A stretch of 64,000 bases of DNA, taken from DASTDH01 sp041167675. Its GTDB lineage: Bacteria > Verrucomicrobiota > Verrucomicrobiia > Chthoniobacterales > JAFAMB01. The translations under genes were made by a program, and so were the position numbers. Position 1 is the stretch's first letter. The number at the start of each line of letters is the position of its first letter. The notes below the pieces were generated by a model that saw nothing but the letters and a program-made list of their open reading frames with translations, did not search any database and had not been told where the DNA came from. The stretch is taken from the NCBI GenBank assembly GCA_041167675.1, contig JBEEIB010000008.1:1-64000 (forward strand), read 5' to 3'. Shown here piece by piece: positions 8,467-17,060 of this stretch.

Positions 8467-10035
8467 TCACTTCTTCCACGCGAAACGGTCCGTCGAAGGA
8501 GACTCGCCTAGATGACGACTGAATCCGGAGCGGTTGGCAGCCAAATGCGTCAATACATGAAAAACATCCTCCGGATCGGCGCCGACGCTTTTAGCCAGCT
8601 CTTCTGCGGTAGCGGGTTTACCAATCGCTTGTAGAAGTTTGGCCAAATGACTTTGCAGTTCCAGCAGCCGGCCAGCCGCCTTTTTACCAGCCTCCACCCC
8701 AGGTTGATGGTACGCATTGATATTAACCAGCGATCCGTAAAAGCCGACTGCGCGCTCGTACAGAGCGATCAAAGCACCCACCGAAAATGGCGTTACTCGA
8801 TCAACGCTAATAGTAATCGATTCCCGATCCTTTTCGAAAAGGGCCGAGCGAGTACCGCGCAAAAATCCTTGAAGGTAGTCGCCACTGGTAATCCCAGGCT
8901 CCACCTCGAGACCAGCGCTATTGCGAGCGGTATCCACCTGAATGAATGTAACGAAGAAATTACGCACACCGTCTCGGAGTTGCTGAACATACGCATGTTG
9001 ATCGGTCGACCCCTTGTTCCCATAGACGGCCATGCCCTGATAGACCGTCTTACCATCGAGATCGAATTCTTTCCCGAGTGATTCCATCACCAGTTGCTGA
9101 AGGTACTTACTAAGAAGAACCAATCGGTCTTTGTACGGCAGAATGACCATGTCCTTCTCACCCTTTCCATTGCCGGTCTGGTACCACATCAGCGCCAGCA
9201 ACATTGCCGCATTTGAGCCAACATCGTGAACTCTAGTTTTTTCGTCCATGGCTGCCGCCCCGGCCAATAATTGTTCGGTATTCAGTCCTTGAAGAGCCAT
9301 CGGTAACAGCCCGACGGCACTCATTACAGAGGTACGGCCCCCGACCCAATCGAACATTGGAAACCTGGCCAGCCATCTGGCCGCGTGTCGGTCAAGCTCG
9401 CTGCCTTCTCCGGTGACCGCCACGGCATGCTTCGCAAAATCCAAACCAGCTGCCTTATACTTTGCGGCCGCTTCAAGCATTCCGTTCCGAGTCTCTTTGG
9501 TTCCTCCAGACTTCGAGACGACGATCGCCAGAGTGGTGGCGATGTTCGTACCCAACCGCTGGAATACTCGATCAATCCCCTCCGGATCGGTGTTGTCCAA
9601 ATAATGAACTCGCATCCGGTCAGCGCCAGTGCCAAGTGCGTCGGCTACCAACTGAGGACCGAGAGCGGAGCCGCCAATGCCAATCAATAGTAGATCAGTA
9701 AAATCGTCGCCGTTGGATGCCTGAAGCTCTCCAGCGTCGACCTTGCGGACAAACTCGTAGATCGCTTCATTGGTATCCTCGATATCGTGCCGAACTTCGG
9801 TATTAGGCGCCAACTCGGGGGCGCGCAACCAATAGTGACCCACCATTCTTTTCTCGTCGGGATTGGCAATGGCACCCTTCTCCAATGCCTCCATCGATCT
9901 GAAGGCTTTCGCCACTGCCGCGCTCATCGTCTCGAAATAACTCTCCTCGAAATGCACCCGGCTTATATCCAGGGAAAAATGAAGATCGGGATACCGCAGA
10001 AAGTAGCGATCAAATCGGTCCCATTGAGAGTTCAT
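8467..10035 (-). CDS. pgi: Glucose-6-phosphate isomerase
   Basis: This enzyme interconverts glucose 6-phosphate and fructose 6-phosphate in glycolysis and gluconeogenesis. Family motifs seen include LLIGIGGSALGPQLVADAL, the phosphate-binding VVSKSGGTKETRN and FDWVGGRTSVMSAVGLLP. A glutamine-rich active-site region follows (LVMESLGKEFD, then GNKGSTDQHAYVQQLRDG). The frame extends to a GTG at 10095, but those codons fall in the period-7 repeat at 10061-10109 and read as a hydrophobic stretch unlike any Pgi. The ATG at 10035 (MNSQWDRF) gives 522 residues; an ATG at 10059 is an alternative. Neither has a strong ribosome-binding site. The C-terminal ~50 residues after ~470 form a small winged-helix-like tail (EELAKSVGADPEDVFHVL). 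Confidence 0.93.
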   Translation of the reverse strand: MNSQWDRFDRYFLRYPDLHFSLDISRVHFEESYFETMSAAVAKAFRSMEALEKGAIANPDEKRMVGHYWLRAPELAPNTEVRHDIEDTNEAIYEFVRKVDAGELQASNGDDFTDLLLIGIGGSALGPQLVADALGTGADRMRVHYLDNTDPEGIDRVFQRLGTNIATTLAIVVSKSGGTKETRNGMLEAAAKYKAAGLDFAKHAVAVTGEGSELDRHAARWLARFPMFDWVGGRTSVMSAVGLLPMALQGLNTEQLLAGAAAMDEKTRVHDVGSNAAMLLALMWYQTGNGKGEKDMVILPYKDRLVLLSKYLQQLVMESLGKEFDLDGKTVYQGMAVYGNKGSTDQHAYVQQLRDGVRNFFVTFIQVDTARNSAGLEVEPGITSGDYLQGFLRGTRSALFEKDRESITISVDRVTPFSVGALIALYERAVGFYGSLVNINAYHQPGVEAGKKAAGRLLELQSHLAKLLQAIGKPATAEELAKSVGADPEDVFHVLTHLAANRSGFSRHLGESPSTDRFAWKK

Positions 10036-10060
10036 ATCGGCAAAGTACGCGACACGCATC

Positions 10061-10109
10061 AGGCAGCAAACCAGTAAGCAGTAAACCGCAACCACCAGTC
10101 AGCAGTAGC
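10061..10109. repeat. Degenerate period-7 tandem repeat
   Basis: Seven heptamers follow the pattern nAAnCAG (AGGCAGC AAACCAG ... CAGTCAG CAGTAGC). It occupies the upstream flank of pgi and accounts for the spurious open frame 5' of that gene. Confidence 0.55.
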
Positions 10110-10154
10110 TGTCCCGCGGCGCGCGGAGGACGCACGCCCTCCCAACCAGGACGG

Positions 10155-12746
10155 CTACAGGCCCGCTGCCCGCTCCCTCAGTTGGTCTAGCCGGCTATTG
10201 AAATCCCGTTCGCGCTGCCGATGCTCTTCGACCACCGCCGCCGGAGCACGATCGACAAAATTTGCATTGGCGAGTTTTTTCCGAACGGTCTCCAGTTCGC
10301 TCTCTAGTTTTGCAATCTCCTTGGCTAACCGCTCTTTCTCAGCCTGCACATCTACTACTCCTTCCAACGGAAGAAAAACTTGCCCGAGCGGGGTCAAGAC
10401 CATCGGCATACCTCGCGGCGCCTCAAAGTCAGGGTTCACCTCAAGCGGTTCCTCCGCTCCCGCCAGATTCGCAAAGACTGCAAAATCGCCCCAAACGGCC
10501 GGGCGCAATATCAATTTCACCTTCTTGTTTGAGGGAATGCGATATTCCGCACGGAGATTCCGTGCTTGCGAGGTTGCTCGATACACCATGCCGGCAAATT
10601 CCGATTGGGCGGAGTCCAAGCGCAATTCCGTTCGCAGATCGGTAAGCTCGGCAAACTGAATACTACCGGAGCCATATTCCATTCGATGCCATAATTCTTC
10701 GGTGATGTGCGGCATAAATGGATGAAGCAATCGAAGCACCGCGGAGAGCACATGGTCCATCACCCAGAGACATCCGGATTTGACCTCGGGATCCTGGCTT
10801 TGCAGTTCCGTCTTTGCCGCTTCAAGATAGCAGTCACAAAAATCACCCCAGAAAAATTCATAAATGGTTTGGGCGACATCGGTAAAAAGATAGTCGCTGT
10901 AACCGCGCTCGATCCGATCAACCGCGGCGTTTAATAAGATAAGAATGCGGGTGGAGTAAGGAGAAAGCGGTATAGCCGGCTTTGCCGTCACTCGCGGGCC
11001 CTGTAATTGGCGAAAGCGAAAAGCGTTCCAGAGCTTATTGGCGAAATTGCGCCCTTCTTCGATCTGCTTCTCATCGAATCGGATATCTTGCCCATGCGGC
11101 GCGGTTCGCATTAACCCAAACCGAAGTCCATCGGCACCATACTTCGCGATAAGGTCAAGCGGGTCGGGAGAGTTTCCGAGGCTTTTTGACATTTTGCGCC
11201 CCTGCAGATCTCGAATGATCCCGGTGAAGAAAACGTTCTTAAACGGTTTCTGACCTTGGTACTCGAACCCTGCCATGATCATACGGGCGACCCATAGAAA
11301 AATAATATCCGGGCCGGTTACCAAGTCATCGGTCGGATAAAATTTCCTCCGCAAATCCGGCGACATGGTGGCAAACGGCCATAGCCAGGAAGAAAACCAC
11401 GTATCCAGGACGTCTGGATCCTGTTCCCAATGCTCCGGATCAGCCGGCCGATCGATCCCGACATACCTGCGATCCGGTTCGGCTTTATGATACCAGACTG
11501 GAATCTGGTGACCCCACCAAAGTTGCCGGCTGATACACCAGTCACGGATGTTCTCAATCCAGTGCTCAAAGCTCTTGACCCAACGCTCCGGACGAAACTG
11601 AATCTCTCCGGATCGGACTGCAGCCAAGGTACGATCAACCTCCGGATATCGGAGGAACCATTGTTCGCTCAGTCGCGGCTCGATGGGAACACCAGTGCGT
11701 TCGCTATACCCGACATTGTGTTGATATGGCTCCTCCCGCACTAACAGACCGAGCTCGCGCAGCTTCTCCACAGCCCGTTTCCGAGCCTCGAATCGGTCCA
11801 GGCCGACAAATTCTTCGCCCGCCAGCGCGTTGAGTGTTCCGTTCGGATTAAGGACATCGATAATCTCGAGATTATGGCGCAGCCCAATTTCAAAATCCGT
11901 CTTGTCGTGCGCCGGCGTGACCTTGAGCACACCAGTACCAAACTCCGGATCGATTGCCTCGTCTCCGATGATTGGAATCTGGACACGCGGAAACGGACGC
12001 CAACAATGTTTACCAATGAAATGCCGGTACCGCTGGTCGTTCGGATTTACCGCGACAGCGGTATCCCCCATCAAGGTCTCTGGACGGGTGGTAGCGATCT
12101 CGAGAAACGTGCCCGGTTGCTCAACCACTTCGTACCGCATGATATACAAGGTTCCGGAGACCGCTGTCGGTATCACTTCCTCATCGGACAGCGCGGTGAG
12201 CGAAGCCGGGCACCAATTCACCATTCGCTTGCCGCGATAGATGAGCCCTTTATTGTAGAGATCAACGAAGACAGCGCGAACTTCCCGGGAATACTCTTCG
12301 TCCATGGTGAAGCGTTCCCGCGACCAATCGCAGGAACATCCCAATTTCTTCAGCTGCTCGATAATAATTCCGCCGTAGCGTTCCTTCCACTCCCATACGC
12401 GAGCCACAAATTCGGCACGTCCAATGTCGTGACGGGTCTTTCCTTCCTTGCGCAGCTGCCTTTCGACGACGGTTTGAGTCGCGATTCCGGCGTGATCGGT
12501 TCCGGGAAGCCAAAGAACTTCTTTACCCAGCATACGGGCGCGACGCGCGAGAATGTCCTGGATGGTATTGTTCAGGACATGCCCCATGGTGAGTACACCA
12601 GTCACGTTTGGAGGCGGTATCACGATGGAGTAACCGGGCTTGGTCGACTCGGCCCGCGCGTAGAAACACTTCTGCTGAAGCCAAGTTTCGTACCATTTGG
12701 CTTCAACTGTCGCAGGTGAATAGGCCTTCGAAATCTCGCCTGTCAT
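10155..12746 (-). CDS. valS: Valyl-tRNA synthetase
   Basis: This 863-residue class I aminoacyl-tRNA synthetase charges tRNA-Val. The N-terminal HIGH-type signature appears as PNVTGVLTMGHVLNNTIQD, followed by the PGTDHAGIATQ segment typical of ValRS. The editing (CP1) domain includes the EIATTRPETLMGDTAVAVNP motif. The KMSKS loop is seen in DLQGRKMSKSLGNSPDPLD. The C-terminus is the ValRS coiled-coil arm (QAEKERLAKEIAKLESELETV). Editing plus synthetic domains and normal length indicate a functional enzyme. It lies between pgi and an HNH gene on the same strand with gaps of ~120 bases each, so it may have its own promoter. Confidence 0.96.
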   Translation of the reverse strand: MTGEISKAYSPATVEAKWYETWLQQKCFYARAESTKPGYSIVIPPPNVTGVLTMGHVLNNTIQDILARRARMLGKEVLWLPGTDHAGIATQTVVERQLRKEGKTRHDIGRAEFVARVWEWKERYGGIIIEQLKKLGCSCDWSRERFTMDEEYSREVRAVFVDLYNKGLIYRGKRMVNWCPASLTALSDEEVIPTAVSGTLYIMRYEVVEQPGTFLEIATTRPETLMGDTAVAVNPNDQRYRHFIGKHCWRPFPRVQIPIIGDEAIDPEFGTGVLKVTPAHDKTDFEIGLRHNLEIIDVLNPNGTLNALAGEEFVGLDRFEARKRAVEKLRELGLLVREEPYQHNVGYSERTGVPIEPRLSEQWFLRYPEVDRTLAAVRSGEIQFRPERWVKSFEHWIENIRDWCISRQLWWGHQIPVWYHKAEPDRRYVGIDRPADPEHWEQDPDVLDTWFSSWLWPFATMSPDLRRKFYPTDDLVTGPDIIFLWVARMIMAGFEYQGQKPFKNVFFTGIIRDLQGRKMSKSLGNSPDPLDLIAKYGADGLRFGLMRTAPHGQDIRFDEKQIEEGRNFANKLWNAFRFRQLQGPRVTAKPAIPLSPYSTRILILLNAAVDRIERGYSDYLFTDVAQTIYEFFWGDFCDCYLEAAKTELQSQDPEVKSGCLWVMDHVLSAVLRLLHPFMPHITEELWHRMEYGSGSIQFAELTDLRTELRLDSAQSEFAGMVYRATSQARNLRAEYRIPSNKKVKLILRPAVWGDFAVFANLAGAEEPLEVNPDFEAPRGMPMVLTPLGQVFLPLEGVVDVQAEKERLAKEIAKLESELETVRKKLANANFVDRAPAAVVEEHRQRERDFNSRLDQLRERAAGL

Positions 12747-12849
12747 GGGAAGCGGAATTTGCTGTCGAGGAGGCCGAAGTGCAACCCACGATTCGCAGGG
12801 AGGCTGTCAGCAGTAGACGCGCCATAGCAAGGCGAAGCGTCGGAACCCT

Positions 12850-12866
12850 CGCAGCTAGAAGCTGCG
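12850..12866. repeat. Perfect short hairpin upstream of valS
   Basis: CGCAGCT and AGCTGCG form a perfect 7-base stem around AGA. It lies just past the stop of the HNH endonuclease gene (minus strand). Without a U-run it is not a clear terminator. Confidence 0.4.
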
Positions 12867-12872
12867 GCTACT

Positions 12873-13463
12873 TTAGTCGATCGGGGTGAGAAAATGTTCC
12901 CAATCGCGGACGTTATGCGCGTTTCGGATGAAGTAAGTGACCGGCAATTCCCGGGGCGGTCGCGGTTTCTTTTGCAGCTCGAGACCCACCTCTTCCGGCA
13001 GCCGGTTACCCTTGAGGCTATTGACGCGCTTATCGGCCAACACGCAGTTCTCCCAACTGGTTTGGCCGCCGCGCGACCGCGGCACCACATGATCGATATT
13101 TCCCTCGGTGGGAACCAGCTTCTTGCCGGTGTACTGGCATCGTCCTCCATCTCGTTCCCAAATACCTTTGGTTGAAAGCTTAGGGCGACGCTTCGGCACT
13201 TTGTTGTACCGCGCCAATACCAGCACGGTCGGAATTCTCACCAGCCCACGAACTGTCCGGACCGCGTTATCGTCTTCGCGAACAGCCAACTCTAACCATT
13301 CGTTCCATCGAACCGGCCGCATATCGCCGATTCCTTGAATGTCGAGGCCGGTGGCGTTGCCGTTTGCCATCATGCAAAATGCTTGAGCTGGCGTCTTGAC
13401 ATCAATCGCCTGCCAATTCCGATTCAAAACCAGGACGGTCGCCTTATACAACGCGTCGTTCAT
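12873..13463 (-). CDS. HNH endonuclease family protein
   Basis: This is a 196-residue cytoplasmic protein. The HNH core is complete: a zinc-binding Cys (RDGGRCQYTGKK, Cys109), the catalytic-site NIDHVVPRSRGG (His125), Asn139 in SWENC and a downstream Asn148. The ~95-residue N-terminal part (ALYKATVLVLNRNWQAI, then AFCMMANGNA) is typical of a widespread family of small stand-alone HNH proteins found in environmental bacteria. These have unknown biological role, and DNA repair or restriction is possible. No methylase, toxin or phage gene is nearby, so nothing in the context points to a defence or mobile role. Confidence 0.85.
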   Translation of the reverse strand: MNDALYKATVLVLNRNWQAIDVKTPAQAFCMMANGNATGLDIQGIGDMRPVRWNEWLELAVREDDNAVRTVRGLVRIPTVLVLARYNKVPKRRPKLSTKGIWERDGGRCQYTGKKLVPTEGNIDHVVPRSRGGQTSWENCVLADKRVNSLKGNRLPEEVGLELQKKPRPPRELPVTYFIRNAHNVRDWEHFLTPID

Positions 13464-13765
13464 GTGTTCATACCGTTAGCGTGTGATTTATGCTTCAAAA
13501 TAGGACCGTTGTCCAGTCGAGGGAGGAGAGCGGTGATTGGTGATAACGCCGAACACTGTGAGCGCGGGCAATGTTGTGAGAGGTGATTGGTGATCAGTAC
13601 ATCAAATAGCGTCCCGCTAGTCGGTGGAGATAGGAAAGCGTTCGGTTTGGCGGTCGGCGTTTTCCGTTCCCGGCGCTCGCGGCGATGTCGGCGTTCTCGG
13701 CGTTTCCTGGAGAGCGAAACAGTCGCCGCTACCGGTTGAGGGCGATTTGTGCACTATTAACCGCA
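13464..13765. other. Non-coding intergenic region rich in short repeats
   Basis: The gap separates the divergent HNH and PHP-phosphatase genes. It contains a 13-base direct repeat GGTGATTGGTGAT (13532-13544 and 13582-13594) and a period-9 degenerate tandem repeat (about 13653-13712). A copy of ACAGTCGCCGCTACCG near 13719 recurs near 16979. No coding frame is supported; the open frame running back to 13685 is a by-product of these repeats. Confidence 0.55.
13653..13712. repeat. Degenerate period-9 tandem repeat (GTTCTCGGC type)
   Basis: Nonamers such as GATGTCGGC and GTTCTCGGC, then GTTTCC, follow one another in register with a shared TCGGC end. Shorter members of the same family appear at 17033-17056 and 26868-26887. 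Confidence 0.55.
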
Positions 13766-14536
13766 ATGATTTGCAAAGTGGATTACCACACCCATCCCCA
13801 AGCCCATACATTGCGGCCTTATACCATCGAAGCGCTCCAGCCTTGGATCGATCGATGCCGGGAACGCAGGGTCGAGAGCATCGCTTTCACCGATCACGAT
13901 CGATATTGTGATGGAGTAGTTTTCGACGCGATCGATCGGTTACGAGATCAGAATCCGGATATCGACATCCTCATCGGCATCGAGCTGGATAATGATCCGG
14001 TCACTTCTGAACGCGGGTTGAACTGGGTAGAGGAGAATTGGGACCGACTCGATCTTGTTCTGGGTTCAGTTCACTATTTTTTGGGCGAAGAGAGGATGTT
14101 TGATGGAGCGGATCAGAGCCGACAAATCGAACAAAGAGGCGCAGACAGAGCTTTCTCCGAATACATAGAGCAGCTCACCTCATTGCTTCGGAGAGGGCGC
14201 ATCGATTGTCTCTCCCATCTCGATCTGGTAAAGATCCATGGATTTTTCCCGGAAAACTACGATGCGGCGGCCACTTTTGACCCATTACTTGACCTGATCC
14301 GAAAAAACGATTTGGCCATCGAGATCAACACGGCCGGCTGGCGTAAGAAGGTTGGTGAGCAATATCCCGCTGCGGCAATCGTAAAAAGGGCCGTCGCTCT
14401 GGAAATCCCGATCACCATCTCGTCGGATGCTCATTCCTATGTGCAGGTGGCCGAAGGGTACGAGCGTCTCGAAGCGTTGCTCGAAGCAGAAGGCATTACT
14501 AAGATCAGCCGCTTCTCGCGGCATCGACAGCAGTAA
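13766..14536 (+). CDS. PHP-domain phosphatase, histidinol-phosphatase HisJ family
   Basis: This 256-residue metal-dependent phosphoesterase starts with the PHP signature DYHTHP, followed by the second PHP motif AFTDHD. LGSVHYF and CLSHLDLVKIHG supply further metal-binding His, and the C-terminal SSDAHSY completes the site. HisJ family members hydrolyse histidinol phosphate in histidine biosynthesis, but other PHP phosphatases look alike. No other his gene is present in the window, so the substrate is a family-level inference. I chose the ATG at 13766 because the PHP motif follows within six residues, as in relatives; the upstream frame is repeat DNA. Confidence 0.85.
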   Translation: MICKVDYHTHPQAHTLRPYTIEALQPWIDRCRERRVESIAFTDHDRYCDGVVFDAIDRLRDQNPDIDILIGIELDNDPVTSERGLNWVEENWDRLDLVLGSVHYFLGEERMFDGADQSRQIEQRGADRAFSEYIEQLTSLLRRGRIDCLSHLDLVKIHGFFPENYDAAATFDPLLDLIRKNDLAIEINTAGWRKKVGEQYPAAAIVKRAVALEIPITISSDAHSYVQVAEGYERLEALLEAEGITKISRFSRHRQQ

Positions 14537-14548
14537 TCCTTCTGTAAA

Positions 14549-14587
14549 CGGTAATTGGTGACCGTTGATATGCGATGTGAAATCACC
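14549..14587. repeat. Degenerate period-7 tandem repeat
   Basis: CGGTAAT TGGTGAC CGTTGAT ATGCGAT GTGAAAT repeats a seven-base pattern ending in (A/G)AT. It starts just after the stop of the PHP phosphatase gene. Confidence 0.45.
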
Positions 14588-14646
14588 AAGGACAGAGAGA
14601 CGTGCGATCGCCCTACCGCGATGGGCGATGGCAGATCTCTGTCCTT
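14588..14646. terminator. Hairpin between converging genes, possible bidirectional terminator
   Basis: A perfect 11-base inverted repeat (AAGGACAGAGA at 14588-14598, TCTCTGTCCTT at 14636-14646) encloses a second stem (ATCGCCC / GGGCGAT). It sits between the stop of the PHP phosphatase (plus) and the stop of murI (minus), where a shared terminator is expected. There is no long U-run, so the role is inferred from position and fold. Confidence 0.45.
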
Positions 14647-14672
14647 TGCCATTTTGTGTGACCAAAAACCGA

Positions 14673-15536
14673 TCAGTGCTTGGCAATCACCATGGTAACG
14701 CCTTGGACTACGCGCTTTTCCAGCCGATCGATGGTTAGCGACAATTCTCTTTCTGCGGTTTGCAGAAAAGGATTTGACTCGTCCGTAAGAGCTACATCTA
14801 AGTGTCCCAGCTCGTTTGAACGGTTGAGCAAATTTAGCTCCTTCAGTAGTTGCGCGACGGCGATTGCGCAGTTTTCGGCCGAGTCAACCAAAGTAATCCC
14901 TTCGCCAACTAGCTCGGATATCAACGGCGCCAAAAGCGGATAGTGAGTGCATCCTAAGACCAAAGTATCTACTCCTTCCAGCAGAAGCGGATCGAGGTAG
15001 AGATGGAGAATCTCCTCGGCGATCGCTCCACGTAACATTCCTTCCTCGATCAACGGAACTAGCAAGGGACACGGTTGGCTGATCACCGTAGCGTTCGGAC
15101 GCAAGGCTTGAATGGTTTGTTCGTAAGCGCCACTCGTCATCGTTGCACGCGTCCCGATGACACCAATTCTTCCCGATTTGGTCGTTTTAACCGCCGCTCG
15201 GGCACCCGGGGCAATCACCCCGATAACAGGAACTCGGAGTGTGTCTTGCAATCGGGGCAATGCCAAGGCGGTAGCGGTATTGCATGCGACCACGATAATC
15301 TTGGCTCGTTCGGAGAGGAGCAGTCCGGCAATTTCCAGGCTGTACCTCTCAATCGTAGCCTGATTTTTTGTGCCATAGGGCAAACGCGCAGTGTCGCCGA
15401 GATAAAAGATGTCTTCGGCCGGCAAAGCCTTCCGCAACGCGTGAACCACCGTTAAACCACCGATCCCAGAATCGAAGACACCAACCGGCTGCGTTGTTAT
15501 GTCAGCGATGGATCTCTTGGGGTAGAGAATAGACAT
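14673..15536 (-). CDS. murI: Glutamate racemase
   Basis: MurI converts L-glutamate to D-glutamate for peptidoglycan. The 287-residue protein shows GVFDSGIGGLTV (Asp22), FYLGDTARLPYGTK and the two catalytic cysteines, Cys85 in VACNTATA and Cys196 in LGCTHYPLL. All the residues expected for catalysis are present. The first 35 bases overlap the 3' end of the amidase gene in a different frame (15502-15536), so translation of the two is probably coupled. No internal ATG would preserve the GVFDSG motif, so the overlapping start stands. Confidence 0.95.
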   Translation of the reverse strand: MSILYPKRSIADITTQPVGVFDSGIGGLTVVHALRKALPAEDIFYLGDTARLPYGTKNQATIERYSLEIAGLLLSERAKIIVVACNTATALALPRLQDTLRVPVIGVIAPGARAAVKTTKSGRIGVIGTRATMTSGAYEQTIQALRPNATVISQPCPLLVPLIEEGMLRGAIAEEILHLYLDPLLLEGVDTLVLGCTHYPLLAPLISELVGEGITLVDSAENCAIAVAQLLKELNLLNRSNELGHLDVALTDESNPFLQTAERELSLTIDRLEKRVVQGVTMVIAKH

Positions 15537-16644
15537 TTGACTTCAGTGGATCCCATACGGAATCCCCGGTAGCAACCGGGGGATGATCTTTTTCCGCTAC
15601 TTGACCGGTTGTCCCCGGAGTAGTCCGTTCAACCGCTCGATTGTACGCCAGTACCCCCTGAAAAATCGCCTGCGCCATCATCTGTCGATATGCCGGAGCC
15701 GCAATCCTGGCTACGTCGCGTGGGTTGCTGAGAAACCCGCCTTCGATCAGGACTCCAGGATTCCCATCGTTTTTCAGGACAACAAACCGCGCTCGCTTGA
15801 TTCCTCGATCCGGAACTCCCAACCGGGTGATTAGCGAGGCGTGCATAGCACTGGCTAACGCAATGTTTTCGGGATCCCGTACATTGCCGAGGCAAGGTTG
15901 AAAATCGGCGAGGGTCAGGGTCGGATCATTGGTTGATGGCACTCCGCGAGGCGCCAAGCAATAGGTCTCGATTCCTTCGGCGTCAGCTCGGCCACCGTAG
16001 TTGAAATGGACACTAATGAATAGTGCGTTCGATTGGTGGCTGGCAAACATAGCCCGCGTTTCCAATGGAATGAAGACATCGGCCGAACGAGTCAGGCGAA
16101 CCGTGAAACCGGATCGCGAAAATAATTCCCGCGCTCGCAAGATCACATCCAGAGCAAAATCTTTCTCATTGCCCAATGCACTTCTGGCTCCTTGATCGAA
16201 TCCACCATGGCCGGCATCAAGAATAACCGTTCGGACAGGCGCGGTCTGGATCTTAGCCGGACGTAAAACTGGCTCGACCAGTTTTGCCAAATCCATGCGC
16301 GAAATATAGAGCATCGATCCTTCCTGAATCACGGGGAAATTCAGGATGAACTTCAACCCATTCATATAAAGCTCGCGCGAATTGCTCCCGCCCTGGATCC
16401 GCAAGGTCGCACCGGACAATGACACTCGCTCGTTCGAGAAATTGGCTTGGGTGAAATTATAAAAGCGAGCCACGTCGGTGAAAGGGATGTAGTCCCTTCC
16501 ACCCTGCTTGATGAGAGTCCAGTCGAAGGCGTTCACCTGGATTGCGCCTGCGAAAAATAAAGCCGCCTGAGCCACGAACCAACCCCGCATAACGAGAGCA
16601 AGGATGATGCTCGCGATTTCGGAGATCAAGCGAGAAAATCGCAA
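15502..16644 (-). CDS. N-acetylmuramoyl-L-alanine amidase (Amidase_3)
   Basis: This exported enzyme cleaves the bond between MurNAc and the stem peptide. The 380-residue product begins with a basic, hydrophobic signal segment (~10-40). A ~90-residue region follows (DYIPFTDVARFYNF, then LEYMN-like strands), resembling the stalk or copper-amine-oxidase-N module found ahead of such amidases. The catalytic domain (~135-350) has the zinc ligands His146 (ILDAGHGGFD), Glu160 (GNEKDF) and His213 (SVHFN). The catalytic Glu lies in VLIEGGFLSN. It shares an operon with murI, giving a cell-wall pair. The role could be daughter-cell separation or wall recycling. Confidence 0.9.
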   Translation of the reverse strand: MRFSRLISEIASIILALVMRGWFVAQAALFFAGAIQVNAFDWTLIKQGGRDYIPFTDVARFYNFTQANFSNERVSLSGATLRIQGGSNSRELYMNGLKFILNFPVIQEGSMLYISRMDLAKLVEPVLRPAKIQTAPVRTVILDAGHGGFDQGARSALGNEKDFALDVILRARELFSRSGFTVRLTRSADVFIPLETRAMFASHQSNALFISVHFNYGGRADAEGIETYCLAPRGVPSTNDPTLTLADFQPCLGNVRDPENIALASAMHASLITRLGVPDRGIKRARFVVLKNDGNPGVLIEGGFLSNPRDVARIAAPAYRQMMAQAIFQGVLAYNRAVERTTPGTTGQVAEKDHPPVATGDSVWDPLKSNVYSLPQEIHR

Positions 16645-17060
16645 CCTTGTTTTGTTAGGGTTGGAAAAGTGACGGAACGTCGTTACTGGCTGGCGATTCG
16701 CAAACGGTTATCGGAGGACCGCCTCGCTCGGTCACGAATAACTGCGACACTGATATCAGCGGCGACTGTCCCGTTAGCTCGCCTGCTCGCCCCAACCTAA
16801 AAATCCGAGCGGAGCGATTGGTTTACAGCAGCCTTAAATCGCAGTCGCCTTGGTATCGTTCGCCGGAAGATTGCGCTGTGGGATGATGGCAAACCGTGGC
16901 GACTGAGGCTCTAGGTCAGCGACACTTATCTCCTTCGTTCCCCGGTTTCGGCCAGGAACGCCGAAAGCGTAAGGGGACAGTCGCCGCTACCGAGCATTCC
17001 AATGGCCCAACTATCCCTCACTAGCTATTTGTTGTTCTCGGCGTTACCGGCGTTACCACC
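16645..17060. other. Non-coding region with dispersed repeat fragments
   Basis: No coding frame or RNA gene could be supported. A copy of ACAGTCGCCGCTACCG (near 16979) recurs near 13719. CGGCGTTAC is repeated in tandem near 17039-17056. No RNase P, tmRNA or SRP-like signature was recognised. The promoter of the amidase-murI pair should lie at its left end. Confidence 0.45.
17033..17056. repeat. Short period-9 tandem repeat
   Basis: GTTCTCGGC GTTACCGGC GTTACC is a short member of the period-9 family also seen at 13653-13712. It ends within a few bases of the stop of rsmE (minus strand). Confidence 0.5.

Noticed and set aside
8171..8479. Minus-strand frame of 102 codons upstream of glnD
   Set aside because: It is made of the inverted repeat region between glnD and pgi and overlaps the pgi 3' end; no family resemblance.
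13685..13765. N-terminal extension of the PHP phosphatase frame
   Set aside because: The codons are period-9 repeat DNA and the PHP motif follows the later ATG at the normal distance.
14588..14646. Possible structured non-coding RNA
   Set aside because: The stems fit a terminator between converging genes and no known RNA family motif was recognised.
16645..17060. Possible RNase P, tmRNA or SRP RNA gene in a 416-base gap
   Set aside because: None of the conserved core motifs of these RNAs was found.
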